The notes beneath the pieces are model-generated. The model was not told the DNA's origin. It made no database searches and saw only the letters and a list, made by a program, of their open reading frames with translations. A program made the position numbers and the translations under genes. A stretch of DNA of 57,184 nucleotides. Origin: an uncultured Clostridia bacterium. Its GTDB lineage: Bacteria; Bacillota; Clostridia; TANB77; CAG-508. The stretch spans positions 1 to 57,184 of the forward strand of contig CAMVJW010000010.1 of the NCBI GenBank assembly GCA_947167965.1, in the 5' to 3' direction. Below are positions 17,001-24,700 of the stretch, piece by piece (position 1 is the stretch's first letter; each line of letters begins with the position of its first letter).

Positions 17001-18710
17001 TTATATCATGTTCACATAGTCATTTTTCTTTTGTTCTAATATTACATAAGCATTTAATAGTGCTGCAGTTCCATCTATCCTTAATCTTTTTTTACTCTTG
17101 TCTGGTTGTATATTACCATTTCTATCTACATCTGTACTTGTATTACTTAAACACCATTTATCTATTGGATTATTATTATAATTTACTAATTTGGATTTTA
17201 AATCTGCTCCTAAATTTTGCATTGGTGCTGATAATGTTTTTTTACCTTGATATACTGCTATCATAGCTTCAGCACCAAAGTACCCTTTCATTTCTTCAAC
17301 CCAATATTCAGCTGACCAGGCATCATACCCTATCCAAGGAATATAAATACCGTATTCATCTCTTATTTCTACAAACCATTGTGTTACATATTTGGGATGA
17401 ACTTTATTACCTGGGCAAGTTCTTAAAAATCCTTTTTCTTTCCATTTGTCATATGGAATTTTATCTTCTTTTACTCTTGTTTCAAGTAAATCTTCTGGCA
17501 ACCAATACATTTGCAAAACATATATTTCTGGATCATTCGGAATCATAAATATTACTTTAGCTGCTGTTAAGTCTGTTGTTTTTGATAAGTCAGTTCCACC
17601 AATTCCATATTTTACCTTCATTTTTGCTAAATTAAATGTAGATTCATTGTTTAATTCTTCAAATGTAAGCCATGTTGCAACACTTGTTTCTCTAACATTA
17701 AAATCTTTGCAAAGTAAATTCTTTAATTCATCTGGTTTTATTTTTGCTCTAGCAACTTTATCTTTAAGTCCTTTTATCTTTTTGATTGTTCCTAGACCTG
17801 GATTAGCTTTTATCCAACAACTCTCATCTGTCCATTCTTCTTTTTTATCCAGTTCATATATAACCGCAAGTAAAGTTTCATCTATAAAGTCTGATGAAGG
17901 ATCAATATATCCATTGATTACATTTGTTGCATATTCATATTCACTATCAAATACATTTTCTCTTACTGTACCCATTGTAGAAGTTTCTAAAAATAATGGT
18001 TGATCTCTTGAATCCATTGAGTCATAAGTAACATCTATTAAATTTTTATCTTTCATAGCATGAACTTCATCTGCTGCAACAAAAGAAGCATTTAAACCAT
18101 CTAGTGTGTCTGAATCATTTGCTAGAGGTTTAAATACTGCTTCTTCTTCCTCATAATATAATTCAGCTATTAATGGTTTTACTCTTTTTAAAAGAATTGG
18201 ATTTTTCTTTACCATTCTTTTAGCTTCTTGCCAAAGTATTTTTGCTTGATCCTTTTTAGTTGCTATCGAATAACATTCTGCTCCTGGCTCTCCATCCATC
18301 AAAAGCATATATAAACCTATTGCTGCAGCTAATGTTGATTTTCCATTTTTTCTTGCAACAAATAAGATTACTTTTCTATATTTTCTAAATCCTGTATCTT
18401 CATCAATAAAACCAAAAATTGCAGATACAAATGCTTTCTGCCATAATTCTAAAATAAAAGGTTGTCCTGCAAATTTCTTACCTTTGCTATGTTTACAAAA
18501 CTTTTCTATAAATTCAATTGCATCTAAAGCTCTTTCTTCACTAAAAATATATTTATGTTCTTCTACTTCCTCTGTAAATTCATTATAGACTTTAACTATT
18601 CTAGGATTTTTTATATCCTTTACTAACTTTTCATAAACAATTTTTACTTTTCTGGATGTTATTATTTCACCAGCATTTATTTTTTCATAATATTGTTCTA
18701 TATAATTCAT
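17001..18710 (-). CDS. terL: terminase large subunit, 569 aa
   Basis: This is the ATPase/nuclease motor for DNA packaging. Walker A is seen as ARKNGKST at residues 119-126 and Walker B as FVAADE with D214 and E215. The nuclease domain starts near GIGGTDLSKTTDLTA, with further acidic residues downstream (GYDAWSAEYWVEEM). Length and motifs are those of the large subunit partnered by P27-like small subunits, usually cos-type phages. It overlaps the small subunit gene by 4 bp. Confidence 0.92.
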   Translation of the reverse strand: MNYIEQYYEKINAGEIITSRKVKIVYEKLVKDIKNPRIVKVYNEFTEEVEEHKYIFSEERALDAIEFIEKFCKHSKGKKFAGQPFILELWQKAFVSAIFGFIDEDTGFRKYRKVILFVARKNGKSTLAAAIGLYMLLMDGEPGAECYSIATKKDQAKILWQEAKRMVKKNPILLKRVKPLIAELYYEEEEAVFKPLANDSDTLDGLNASFVAADEVHAMKDKNLIDVTYDSMDSRDQPLFLETSTMGTVRENVFDSEYEYATNVINGYIDPSSDFIDETLLAVIYELDKKEEWTDESCWIKANPGLGTIKKIKGLKDKVARAKIKPDELKNLLCKDFNVRETSVATWLTFEELNNESTFNLAKMKVKYGIGGTDLSKTTDLTAAKVIFMIPNDPEIYVLQMYWLPEDLLETRVKEDKIPYDKWKEKGFLRTCPGNKVHPKYVTQWFVEIRDEYGIYIPWIGYDAWSAEYWVEEMKGYFGAEAMIAVYQGKKTLSAPMQNLGADLKSKLVNYNNNPIDKWCLSNTSTDVDRNGNIQPDKSKKRLRIDGTAALLNAYVILEQKKNDYVNMI

Positions 18711-19072
18711 CTATTTCTTCTTTGTTTAAATTCTTCAAATTCATCTTCAAATTTGGGTAGCTCTCCTGGTGGAATAAGCTCCAGCAATTGTTTAATAGTT
18801 AAATTATAATTTTTTAACATAGCATTATATGTTTTTACCGCAGGTTGCTCCCTTGTAAATTGCTGTTTTCCTTGTTTAAAGTCTTCTACCACTCCATTTT
18901 TTTCAATAATTTCAATTAATTCTGTAAGTTGAACATACATAAATGCTGCTTGCTCAATTAAGCCTTTTACAAGTTTTTTCTTATTATCTGGTACTCTTTC
19001 AAAAAGGTTTTCTAATTCTGTTATTTTCTTTTCTTTCATTTCTATTTTTTTCTTTTTTGTCAATACTTTCAC
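18707..19072 (-). CDS. terS: terminase small subunit, P27 family, 121 aa
   Basis: A Lys-rich N-terminus is followed by a helical core (LVKGLIEQAAFMYVQLTELIEII) and KTYNAMLKNYNLTIKQLLELIP, the YN..LK.Y pattern of P27-type small terminases. It binds the packaging site. The predicted start is a GTG at 19072 with only a weak ribosome binding site, so an internal start is possible. It lies directly next to the GC-rich cos candidate. Confidence 0.8.
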   Translation of the reverse strand: MKVLTKKKKIEMKEKKITELENLFERVPDNKKKLVKGLIEQAAFMYVQLTELIEIIEKNGVVEDFKQGKQQFTREQPAVKTYNAMLKNYNLTIKQLLELIPPGELPKFEDEFEEFKQRRNR

Positions 19073-19089
19073 CCACTTTTTTTGTATTG

Positions 19090-19180
19090 ACCCCCCCTCG
19101 TATAAAATGACTTGTGTGATTTTTGGAGCTGCCCCCCTCGGTCCTTAGGGGGTATATTATCCATTTGAATGTGGGGGGGA
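19090..19180. other. candidate cos site (GC-rich patch between HNH gene and terminase)
   Basis: In a surrounding of very low GC there are four runs of five to seven G or C: CCCCCCC (19091-19097), CCCCCC (about 19132-19137), GGGGG (about 19148-19152) and GGGGGGG (about 19173-19179). CCCCCCTCG is repeated directly 41 bp apart, and CCCCC/GGGGG flank CTCGGTCCTTA as an inverted repeat. In HNH/P27 phages the cohesive end is cut at this place. Confidence 0.55.
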
Positions 19181-19483
19181 TTTTTTTAAAATTAAATTTC
19201 CATCTTCATCAAATTGTACATCTTCTTTTGTTGATTTATCTCTTAAATGTTCTTGTGTGTGACACTTTTGGCAGATATATTCAAAGTTATCAAAGTTTAA
19301 TGTTATCATAGGATCATTTATATTCTCTGGTGTAATCTCTTTTATGTGATGAACTATTTTGCCTTTTCTTTCTTTACATCTCGGACAAGTTTTATCTGGA
19401 AGTGATGCTATGAATGCTTGTCTGCATCTTTCCCAGGCATTTGATTTATAAAACTTTTCTGCATACTCTTTGATTGTTGCCAC
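19157..19483 (-). CDS. HNH endonuclease, 108 aa
   Basis: The protein contains CPRCKERKGKIVHHIKEITP, then LNFDNFEYICQKCHTQEH, i.e. two CxxC zinc pairs framing the HH...N...H active site. Phage HNH proteins encoded beside the terminase nick the cos site together with the large subunit. It starts at a GTG (19483) after AGAGAG and overlaps the upstream Cys-rich ORF by 76 bp. The 3' end runs into the cos-like patch, which encodes its Pro-containing tail. Confidence 0.88.
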   Translation of the reverse strand: MATIKEYAEKFYKSNAWERCRQAFIASLPDKTCPRCKERKGKIVHHIKEITPENINDPMITLNFDNFEYICQKCHTQEHLRDKSTKEDVQFDEDGNLILKKSPPHSNG

Positions 19484-19557
19484 CTACTCTCTTTAAAACA
19501 TTTATATTTATTTTTACATTCTTCACATTTCTTTTGCATACATATACTTAAATTCAT
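19408..19557 (-). CDS. small Cys-rich protein overlapping HNH gene, 49 aa
   Basis: ATG at 19557 is preceded by GGAGG with a 4-bp gap, a strong start. The first 20 residues hold four cysteines (C6, C11, C14, C20), likely a metal site. The frame differs from HNH and continues 76 bp into it. Translation may couple to HNH expression, or the product may be a short accessory packaging protein. No family is recognised. Confidence 0.5.
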   Translation of the reverse strand: MNLSICMQKKCEECKNKYKCFKESRWQQSKSMQKSFINQMPGKDADKHS

Positions 19558-19577
19558 TTTTCCTCCAATTAACACAA

Positions 19578-19611
19578 ACAGGAACTTATCAAATTAATGA
19601 TAAATTCCTGT
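19578..19611. terminator. hairpin between late regulator and packaging genes
   Basis: ACAGGAA (19578-19584) pairs with TTCCTGT (19605-19611), with an inner TTATC/GATAA pairing. T-tracts on either side are weak, so this may be a partial terminator or a late-promoter regulatory structure rather than a full stop. Confidence 0.4.
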
Positions 19612-19713
19612 CTTTAATAATACATAAGGAGAATCAAATGCGAGACTCTATTTTTTCATAATACTAATTTACAATATGTAATTTCAAATTTCAATGGTTA
19701 AATTTTCCGATTG

Positions 19714-20181
19714 TTATGTTGATTTTCTTGCAATACTTCCAAAATACCTAATTGCAAATTCTCTTAAAGCTTTATTTTTTATATTATATATTGTATCGTT
19801 GCTGTCTTCACTATATCCTAACTCAGCAGCAATTTTTCTCATACTTTTCTTTTTTTGTCCCTCAATATATTTTAACTGTATAAATTTTCCTAGTGTTTCA
19901 TCTTCTTTATCTATTTGTTTAAGTATATTATTTACTATTACAAGTTCCGCTTCTGTTTCTTTAATTTGTTCATTTATTTGCATTATTTCACACATCTGAG
20001 TTATAGTATTATTTGAATAATTTTGTCTTTGTATTCCTGGTTTAGAATAATCAATTCCTCCAAGTTCTTTTGGCTTACCTTGATTTGCTATGTAATTCTT
20101 TCTTGCATTTAAGTTATTTATACTGTCATTAAGCTTTCTATGATTTATAAGAATATCTTCCGCTTCTTTAATATAATTCAT
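19714..20181 (-). CDS. late transcription regulator with sigma-70 region 4-like helix-turn-helix, 155 aa
   Basis: The N-terminal half is helical (INEQIKETEAELVIVNNILKQI). The C-terminal ~60 residues (FIQLKYIEGQKKKSMRKIAAELGYS, then DTIYNIKNKALREFA) form an HTH like that in ArpU/RinA-type phage activators. These switch on packaging and structural genes late in infection. Position at the end of the early operon, just before the HNH/terminase genes, supports this. GGAGG lies 7 bp before the ATG. Confidence 0.75.
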   Translation of the reverse strand: MNYIKEAEDILINHRKLNDSINNLNARKNYIANQGKPKELGGIDYSKPGIQRQNYSNNTITQMCEIMQINEQIKETEAELVIVNNILKQIDKEDETLGKFIQLKYIEGQKKKSMRKIAAELGYSEDSNDTIYNIKNKALREFAIRYFGSIARKST

Positions 20182-20205
20182 CTGAAAACCTCCATTTCTT
20201 TAGTT

Positions 20206-20397
20206 TTATACATTATGTGCTATCGTTGGTGTTATTCTATTTCCTTTATCTTTTATATTTGTTGTTGCATTATACATTTTGCACCATCTTTTTATTCCAT
20301 ATTTGCTAATTTGAAACTCCCTCCAGTTTCTTCTTATTTTGTTATTTCCTTGTGCTTTTTTTAATTTATTTCTATTAATTTTTCTTTCAATGTTCAT
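20206..20397 (-). CDS. hypothetical basic phage protein, 63 aa
   Basis: This small, strongly basic protein (MNIERKINRNKLKKAQGNNK, then WREFQISKYGIKRWCKMYN) has no recognised family. It overlaps the upstream gene by 4 bp and is part of the tightly packed early operon. Nucleic-acid binding is possible from the charge. Confidence 0.6.
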   Translation of the reverse strand: MNIERKINRNKLKKAQGNNKIRRNWREFQISKYGIKRWCKMYNATTNIKDKGNRITPTIAHNV

Positions 20398-20582
20398 CTT
20401 TTACATAATCCTTTCCAATATTTTTTTAATTCTTGTCTTATTGTATAAGTATCTTCGTCTAAATTTTCAAATATTACATTTTTAAATAGCTTCTTAGTAT
20501 TTTCTGATAATTCATGAGTTGTTGGACTTAAAGCATACATTAATTTGTTTTCTAGTTTTTCAATATATTCTTTATCAGTCAT
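20394..20582 (-). CDS. hypothetical early phage protein, 62 aa
   Basis: Good start: ATAGGAGGAG before ATG at 20582. It is helical and charged (MTDKEYIEKLENKLMYAL) with no recognised family. It is tightly linked to both neighbours. Confidence 0.6.
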   Translation of the reverse strand: MTDKEYIEKLENKLMYALSPTTHELSENTKKLFKNVIFENLDEDTYTIRQELKKYWKGLCKR

Positions 20583-20591
20583 CTTCTCCTC

Positions 20592-20945
20592 CTATATCTC
20601 TGGCATTTCATAAATATCATTTGTCATTTGTTTTATTTCAGTTTTTAAATCATAACAAATTGCATCTTTCTCATATCTTCGATTTAGTTTTTCTAAATCT
20701 TCATCTCTCAAATTTCCCTGAAATTGAATCAGTTTCTTGCCTTTATATGCTTTAATTATTTCTTGCAATACTTCCATTGCTCTTTCTTCTGTTGAATATT
20801 TTCCTAATCTTTTATATGTATTAAAGTAATAAGCTGTTATAGTATATATAAAATTGCGATAATTTTGCTCGTGTTCTTCTACTTCAATATAATTAAAACT
20901 ATCTGTACTTATTATTGTTTTTTTATTTTGGCTAACTATTATCAT
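20592..20945 (-). CDS. hypothetical early phage protein, 117 aa
   Basis: It begins MIIVSQNKKTIISTDSFNYI and continues with ITAYYFNTYKRLGKYSTEERAMEVLQEI. This pattern (a short value such as a residue range in a strand, then STEERA..VL.EI) occurs in many Firmicutes phage early proteins of unknown role. GGAGGAG precedes the ATG. No function is assigned. Confidence 0.65.
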   Translation of the reverse strand: MIIVSQNKKTIISTDSFNYIEVEEHEQNYRNFIYTITAYYFNTYKRLGKYSTEERAMEVLQEIIKAYKGKKLIQFQGNLRDEDLEKLNRRYEKDAICYDLKTEIKQMTNDIYEMPEI

Positions 20946-21484
20946 TTTTTCTCCTCCATAATTTTATTAACGGTCATTGCCAATTCATTTATTTTGTCAT
21001 ACATTAATTTATAAACTAGCTCTGTTCCATCTTTGAAGTATACTTCATTAGGATCTAATGGTTTTATGATTTCTTTATCATCTTTTATTCTTCTATCATC
21101 TAAAAGCTGTTGTAGTACTTCTCTTCTAGTGTGAATATCCATTAATCCCCAACTTATACTTGCATCTGAATATTCTTCTCTTTCTTCATCACTAATTCTA
21201 TTTTGTAAATCTTGTTCTTGCTTATCTAATTCTTCTATTTTTGCTTTTATTTTGTCTATCCATTTTGTATAAGTTTCTTTTATTGCATCTTCACAAAGCA
21301 TTAAATTTTTTGCTTGTATTTGTACTTCTTCTTCTAATCCATATTTATCTTCTTTTAATTCTTCTATTTCTTTAGATTGTTTTTCTGTTAGATTTAAAAG
21401 TAACTTTAATTCTTCGCTTTCAGGAAACATATACAATATTTTTTTTATTTTCTCTATTGCTTTCTTTTCTTCATCACTTAACAT
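20942..21484 (-). CDS. coiled-coil early phage protein, 180 aa
   Basis: The first ~115 residues are almost all charged helix (EKQSKEIEELKEDKYGLEEE, then IKAKIEELDKQEQDLQNRI), so a coiled coil is likely. The end contains a short region DPNEVYFKDGTELVYKLMYD. GGAGG precedes ATG at 21484. No recognised family; a scaffold or DNA-metabolism accessory role is possible. Confidence 0.65.
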   Translation of the reverse strand: MLSDEEKKAIEKIKKILYMFPESEELKLLLNLTEKQSKEIEELKEDKYGLEEEVQIQAKNLMLCEDAIKETYTKWIDKIKAKIEELDKQEQDLQNRISDEEREEYSDASISWGLMDIHTRREVLQQLLDDRRIKDDKEIIKPLDPNEVYFKDGTELVYKLMYDKINELAMTVNKIMEEKK

Positions 21485-21488
21485 TGTT

Positions 21489-21794
21489 TTATTCCTCCTT
21501 TAACTTCCAAAGGTCTTCTCTTTTTATTCCTTCATCTATATCTAATAAGTCAAAAACATCTTCTAAAGTGCTTAATCCTCCAGTATACAATTTTTGTTCT
21601 GATGAACCTCTTGTTTTAGGATTAAAATCTTCATAAGCAAATTGATTAACCATATCTATTAATAAATTTTTATATTCTTTATTTTTCTCTTTTTCTTTTT
21701 CATAAGCTGTTAGTAATGTATCTGTTGCTTCATTTATATCTTCATATTCAACCCCATGGCTATATAATGTTTCTATGCTTTCCTTTATATTCAT
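21489..21794 (-). CDS. hypothetical early phage protein, 101 aa
   Basis: An acidic helical protein (TLYSHGVEYEDINEATDTLLT ... LEDVFDLLDIDEGIKREDLW) with no recognised family. It overlaps the upstream zinc-ribbon gene by 4 bp (ATGA type), suggesting coupled translation. Confidence 0.6.
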   Translation of the reverse strand: MNIKESIETLYSHGVEYEDINEATDTLLTAYEKEKEKNKEYKNLLIDMVNQFAYEDFNPKTRGSSEQKLYTGGLSTLEDVFDLLDIDEGIKREDLWKLKEE

Positions 21795-21979
21795 TTACTT
21801 ACACCTCTTTCCAAGGATTTATAACATTTTTCACAAAAATCATATTTTTTCTTTCTGACATTTAATTTTGTAATATGTACATTAATCACATATCTTTCAT
21901 TTGATTTAATTCTTTTTTTACATCGATCACATAAATATTCAGATTTATTATTATTTTTATAATCAATTTTTATTAACAT
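21791..21979 (-). CDS. small zinc-ribbon protein, 62 aa
   Basis: It contains CDRCKKRI and CEKCYKSL, two CxxC knuckles 32 residues apart that should bind one zinc. AAGGAG precedes ATG at 21979. Such proteins are common in phage early regions; the role is unknown. Confidence 0.68.
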   Translation of the reverse strand: MLIKIDYKNNNKSEYLCDRCKKRIKSNERYVINVHITKLNVRKKKYDFCEKCYKSLERGVSK

Positions 21980-22264
21980 TTATTCTCCTTTTTCTACTTT
22001 CGATAAAACTTTTCTTATAGCACATTTATAAATATTTGCTAAATTTGATTTAGTTAGGTTTATTAATATATCAACCGCTTCATTTAGTTCTAATTCTCTA
22101 TCATTGCTTTTAAAATTTTCTATTTCTTTTTGTAGTGCAGATATTTCTTTTCTCATTTGATTAGCACCTTCAGACATATAATTATTACTTTTATCTGATA
22201 CATAATTACTTAATTCATCTAGTTTTCTATCCAGCTCTTTTTCTAAACTATCCAAACTACTCAT
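21980..22264 (-). CDS. hypothetical early phage protein, 94 aa
   Basis: Helical and highly charged throughout (MSSLDSLEKELDRKLDELSN, MRKEISALQKEIENFK), probably a coiled coil. AAGGAG precedes the ATG. No recognised family. The stop codon abuts the next gene's ribosome binding site. Confidence 0.6.
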   Translation of the reverse strand: MSSLDSLEKELDRKLDELSNYVSDKSNNYMSEGANQMRKEISALQKEIENFKSNDRELELNEAVDILINLTKSNLANIYKCAIRKVLSKVEKGE

Positions 22265-22279
22265 ATATACTGCTCCTTT

Positions 22280-22435
22280 TTATTTAATTCTTAATCTAAT
22301 TTTTACATTATTTATGCTATTACTGCTTTCAATTGCTTTTTTTACTTTTTCTTTGTATTCTGCTGCACCTTCTTTTTTACCTAAACCATAGAATACAAGT
22401 GCTGTTATAATAAATATAAATATTTTAGATAACAT
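22280..22435 (-). CDS. small single-pass membrane protein, 51 aa
   Basis: ATG at 22435 follows AGGAGG. The protein has one membrane segment at residues 4-19 (KIFIFIITALVFYGLG), then a basic helical tail with a KKEGAAEYKEKVKKAIE run. No family is recognised. It sits in line with the early operon between RusA and the 94-aa gene. Confidence 0.55.
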   Translation of the reverse strand: MLSKIFIFIITALVFYGLGKKEGAAEYKEKVKKAIESSNSINNVKIRLRIK

Positions 22436-22443
22436 ATTTCCTC

Positions 22444-22854
22444 CTAATATTCCTCAATTTTTACATAAATTTTTGGTTCTGTAGCATATTTCTTTTCGAC
22501 TTCCAATTTAGTTACTTGCGTATCATCTTTAAAAGCAAATTTATTCATACTGTCTAATACTATTTTTGTTATATTATCTATATCTGGCTTTTTAGTTGGA
22601 CTTATACTTTGATTTAACATTTCCGCTTCTTTTTTCTTACTTGTACTTTTGGGAATATCAAAATAAGCTACAATACTTACCTTTATTCTATTTTCTATTT
22701 GTTTAAAATTAGGATAATTCATACAGAACCATTGTCTTAATCCATATTCATATAATTTTGTTTTTGTTGGTGTATATGCTCTTCCTGTTCTTGTATTCAT
22801 TCTCGGCCTTGCCTTACCAACTATTTCTCCTGGTACTTCAAATTCATAAATCAT
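22444..22854 (-). CDS. rusA: RusA-family Holliday junction resolvase, 136 aa
   Basis: The start IYEFEVPGEIVGKARPRM, the TPTKTKLYE block, and above all KPDIDNITKIVLDSMN with paired aspartates, followed by FKDDTQVTKLEVEK, define RusA. The enzyme is a dimer that resolves four-way junctions made during phage recombination or replication. Length is normal for the family. Confidence 0.92.
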   Translation of the reverse strand: MIYEFEVPGEIVGKARPRMNTRTGRAYTPTKTKLYEYGLRQWFCMNYPNFKQIENRIKVSIVAYFDIPKSTSKKKEAEMLNQSISPTKKPDIDNITKIVLDSMNKFAFKDDTQVTKLEVEKKYATEPKIYVKIEEY

Positions 22855-22868
22855 TTTTTTCCTCTTTT

Positions 22869-23171
22869 CTATTTGTTTTTCTTTTTTTGATTATAGCTTT
22901 TGTATTTTTTTAAATACTCTTCGTTACTGACATTGACTCTGGTAACTCTTATATATTTTTTATCTTTCCATTTGCACAATATAACAGTTGTATATCCATC
23001 TAATAGTGTTTTTTCACTGTTTATAATAACCTTGTCCATAAATTTTTTTGTATCTTGAAAAAATCTCCATTTTGCATTTAATTTTTCAGTTCTTGGTATT
23101 TTGTATTCTTTCGGTATTTTAATATTCCTCACATTTTCAAATCCTAGTAAACTCATAATAAAATCTAACAT
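22869..23171 (-). CDS. hypothetical early phage protein, 100 aa
   Basis: Basic protein (MLDFIMSLLGFENVRNIKIP, ending KYKSYNQKKKNK) with a probable beta core (GYTTVILCKWKDKKYIRVTRV). No recognised family. It overlaps the end of the replisome organizer by 7 bp. Confidence 0.6.
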   Translation of the reverse strand: MLDFIMSLLGFENVRNIKIPKEYKIPRTEKLNAKWRFFQDTKKFMDKVIINSEKTLLDGYTTVILCKWKDKKYIRVTRVNVSNEEYLKKYKSYNQKKKNK

Positions 23172-23981
23172 TTTTTTAAATCCTCCATTCTTAAACTTTT
23201 TCTATCATTAATCTTGTTCGTTGCTTCCATTTCTTCCTGGATGCACCTCATGAAATATTTAATAAATCCTTCAGCAGTAGACATATGGTTTAAACATACA
23301 TATTTTTTGGTTTTTTCATATCTAAATAAAAATTGTTCTCTTGTAATTGTATTTAAAAAAATTTTGTATGGACTAAAATAAATTTCGTGTATTAGCCAAT
23401 ACTGTATTTTATAATCTTGCTTGACACAAATATCCATATATTTCATAATTCCTGGATTTTCAATATACAAATCCAATCTTTTAAGCACCAAAACAATGCT
23501 GTCTTTATCAACAGGTTTCATATTTTCAAATTTTTGCGCGCCTTTATTATTTATAATATAATTAAAATATACATCTAGTTTAGTTATTATATGTTCGTTT
23601 GCAATTTCGTCTGCTTGTGCGTTCGGTCTTTCGTTCGGTTGTTCGTTTGCCTGTTCAATGTTGTCAAATTTATCAAAATCATTATTTGAATTATCTTTAT
23701 ATAATTCAATAATTGAATATCTTGAAGCATCATTTTGATTTGAGCCGCTTCTTGTATGTTATATATTCAGATGTAATAAGCTCGTTTCTAGCTCTATAAA
23801 GAGCAGAATCACTTAGTTTACATTTACTTTTAAGAATTGAATTTACTATTTTGACATCACTTTTCCAGCCTGATTTCTTAGCTATTATCAATATAACACC
23901 ATACAAAGAAATAGCATTAGAAGAAACTGGTCTGTAGTCTAACATAGAATAAAATTCTTCAAGTTGTTTTTCTAAATTCAT
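23165..23981 (-). pseudogene. DnaD-like phage replisome organizer broken by a +1 frameshift
   Basis: From ATG at 23981 (MNLEKQLEEFYSMLDYRP, AGGAAGG upstream) the frame encodes the organizer N-terminal winged helix (AISLYGVILIIAKKSGWK, KLSDSALYRARNELI). It ends at a TGA near 23730 after YITYKKRLKSK. If one base is skipped at the AAG AAG C GGC junction (~23746), the frame reads on as GSNQNDASRYSIIELY through a repetitive NEQPNERPNAQ linker into the DnaD-like C-terminal part that stops at 23165. The joined product is about 271 aa, normal for the family. These proteins load the helicase at the phage origin. An internal ATG at 23521 could give only the C-terminal part. An extra C is the simplest cause; a sequencing error cannot be excluded. 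Confidence 0.75.
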
Positions 23982-24082
23982 TTGTTTTTCCTTCCTGTAA
24001 ATCTCTCCTAATGCTTGATTTTTCAATTAATTTATGTTAAAATAAGCTTAAGAGTATTTACTTAATCTAAATATTCTAAGAA

Positions 24083-24253
24083 CTAATTTCCGTGTCCAGC
24101 GCTAATTGGTTCTTTTATTTTGTATTTTTTCAATAGTTCGTGATATTTGTTACTTATTGCTGCTAATACTAATCTGTATTTTTGTTCTTGTATTTTTAAT
24201 GTTGTATCATTATTAAATTGTATTGTTATATTTGAAACTTTTTTAGGCTCCAT
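24083..24253 (-). CDS. hypothetical phage protein, 56 aa
   Basis: The start at 24253 (MEPKKVSNITIQFNND) lies after AAAGGAGAG. An earlier in-frame ATG at 24307 lacks a site. The helical stretch KYRLVLAAISNKYHELLKKY follows a short beta part. No recognised family. Confidence 0.6.
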   Translation of the reverse strand: MEPKKVSNITIQFNNDTTLKIQEQKYRLVLAAISNKYHELLKKYKIKEPISAGHGN

Positions 24254-24266
24254 TATTCTCTCCTTT

Positions 24267-24419
24267 CTATCCCAAATAACCAATTGTTGAAATCCAACTA
24301 AAGCCATTTGTGATTATTTTTTCTACTAAAACACCTATTACAAAGGCATTTAACATTAATACCATTGTCATTTCTCCTGATATTTGTATTTTCTTTTTTC
24401 TTTTCACTTGTTTCTTCAT
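24267..24419 (-). CDS. small membrane protein, 50 aa
   Basis: ATG at 24419 follows AGGAT. The protein has a very basic N-terminus (MKKQVKRKKKIQ) and one hydrophobic segment at ~17-33 (MTMVLMLNAFVIGVLVE). No recognised family. It lies between the Xis-like gene and the 56-aa gene in the early operon. Confidence 0.5.
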   Translation of the reverse strand: MKKQVKRKKKIQISGEMTMVLMLNAFVIGVLVEKIITNGFSWISTIGYLG

Positions 24420-24423
24420 TTTC

Positions 24424-24621
24424 TTATCCTCCTCTTAAATCTCTTCTTACGCTCATATATTCTTTAAATGATTCTAGTAACACCTGATTTTCTTTTCCTA
24501 TTTTTATTACAGGAAAATCTGGTTGTGACATCATTTTCATTACTGTACATGTTGAATATCCTGTTATTTCTTCTAAGTCACTTACTGTTAATAATCTAAT
24601 TTCTTTTTTTAGGTCGTCCAT
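24424..24621 (-). CDS. excisionase/MerR-type helix-turn-helix protein, 65 aa
   Basis: LLTVSDLEEITGYSTCTVMKMM is a MerR-like HTH as in HTH_17/Xis proteins, followed by a short wing (FPVIKIGKENQVLLESFKEYM). GGGAG precedes ATG at 24621. As the second gene after the Cro-like regulator it is a good candidate for excisionase or an early regulator. The two roles cannot be separated from sequence alone. Confidence 0.7.
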   Translation of the reverse strand: MDDLKKEIRLLTVSDLEEITGYSTCTVMKMMSQPDFPVIKIGKENQVLLESFKEYMSVRRDLRGG

Positions 24622-24639
24622 TTTTTCATCTCCCTTCTT

Positions 24640-24690
24640 TTATTTAGTGATCGTGTCGCATTTAATTTTTAAATTATTTAATAGTTTCAT
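24640..24690 (-). CDS. possible 16-aa leader peptide before the Xis-like gene
   Basis: ATG at 24690 has GGGAGATATTT just upstream and opens a 16-codon ORF (MKLLNNLKIKCDTITK) ending 18 bp before the Xis-like ATG. Its codons 10-16 overlap the 14-bp element TGCGACACGATCAC that recurs in the integrase leader. It may be a regulatory uORF or chance. Confidence 0.3.
   Translation of the reverse strand: MKLLNNLKIKCDTITK
24647..24660 (-). repeat. 14-bp element shared with the integrase leader
   Basis: TGCGACACGATCAC on the minus strand, ~26 bp before the Xis-like ATG. The integrase leader has TGCGACACGACCAC at 28494-28507 on the + strand, 13 of 14 bases the same and in sense orientation to its gene. 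Confidence 0.45.
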
Positions 24691-24700
24691 AAATATCTCC

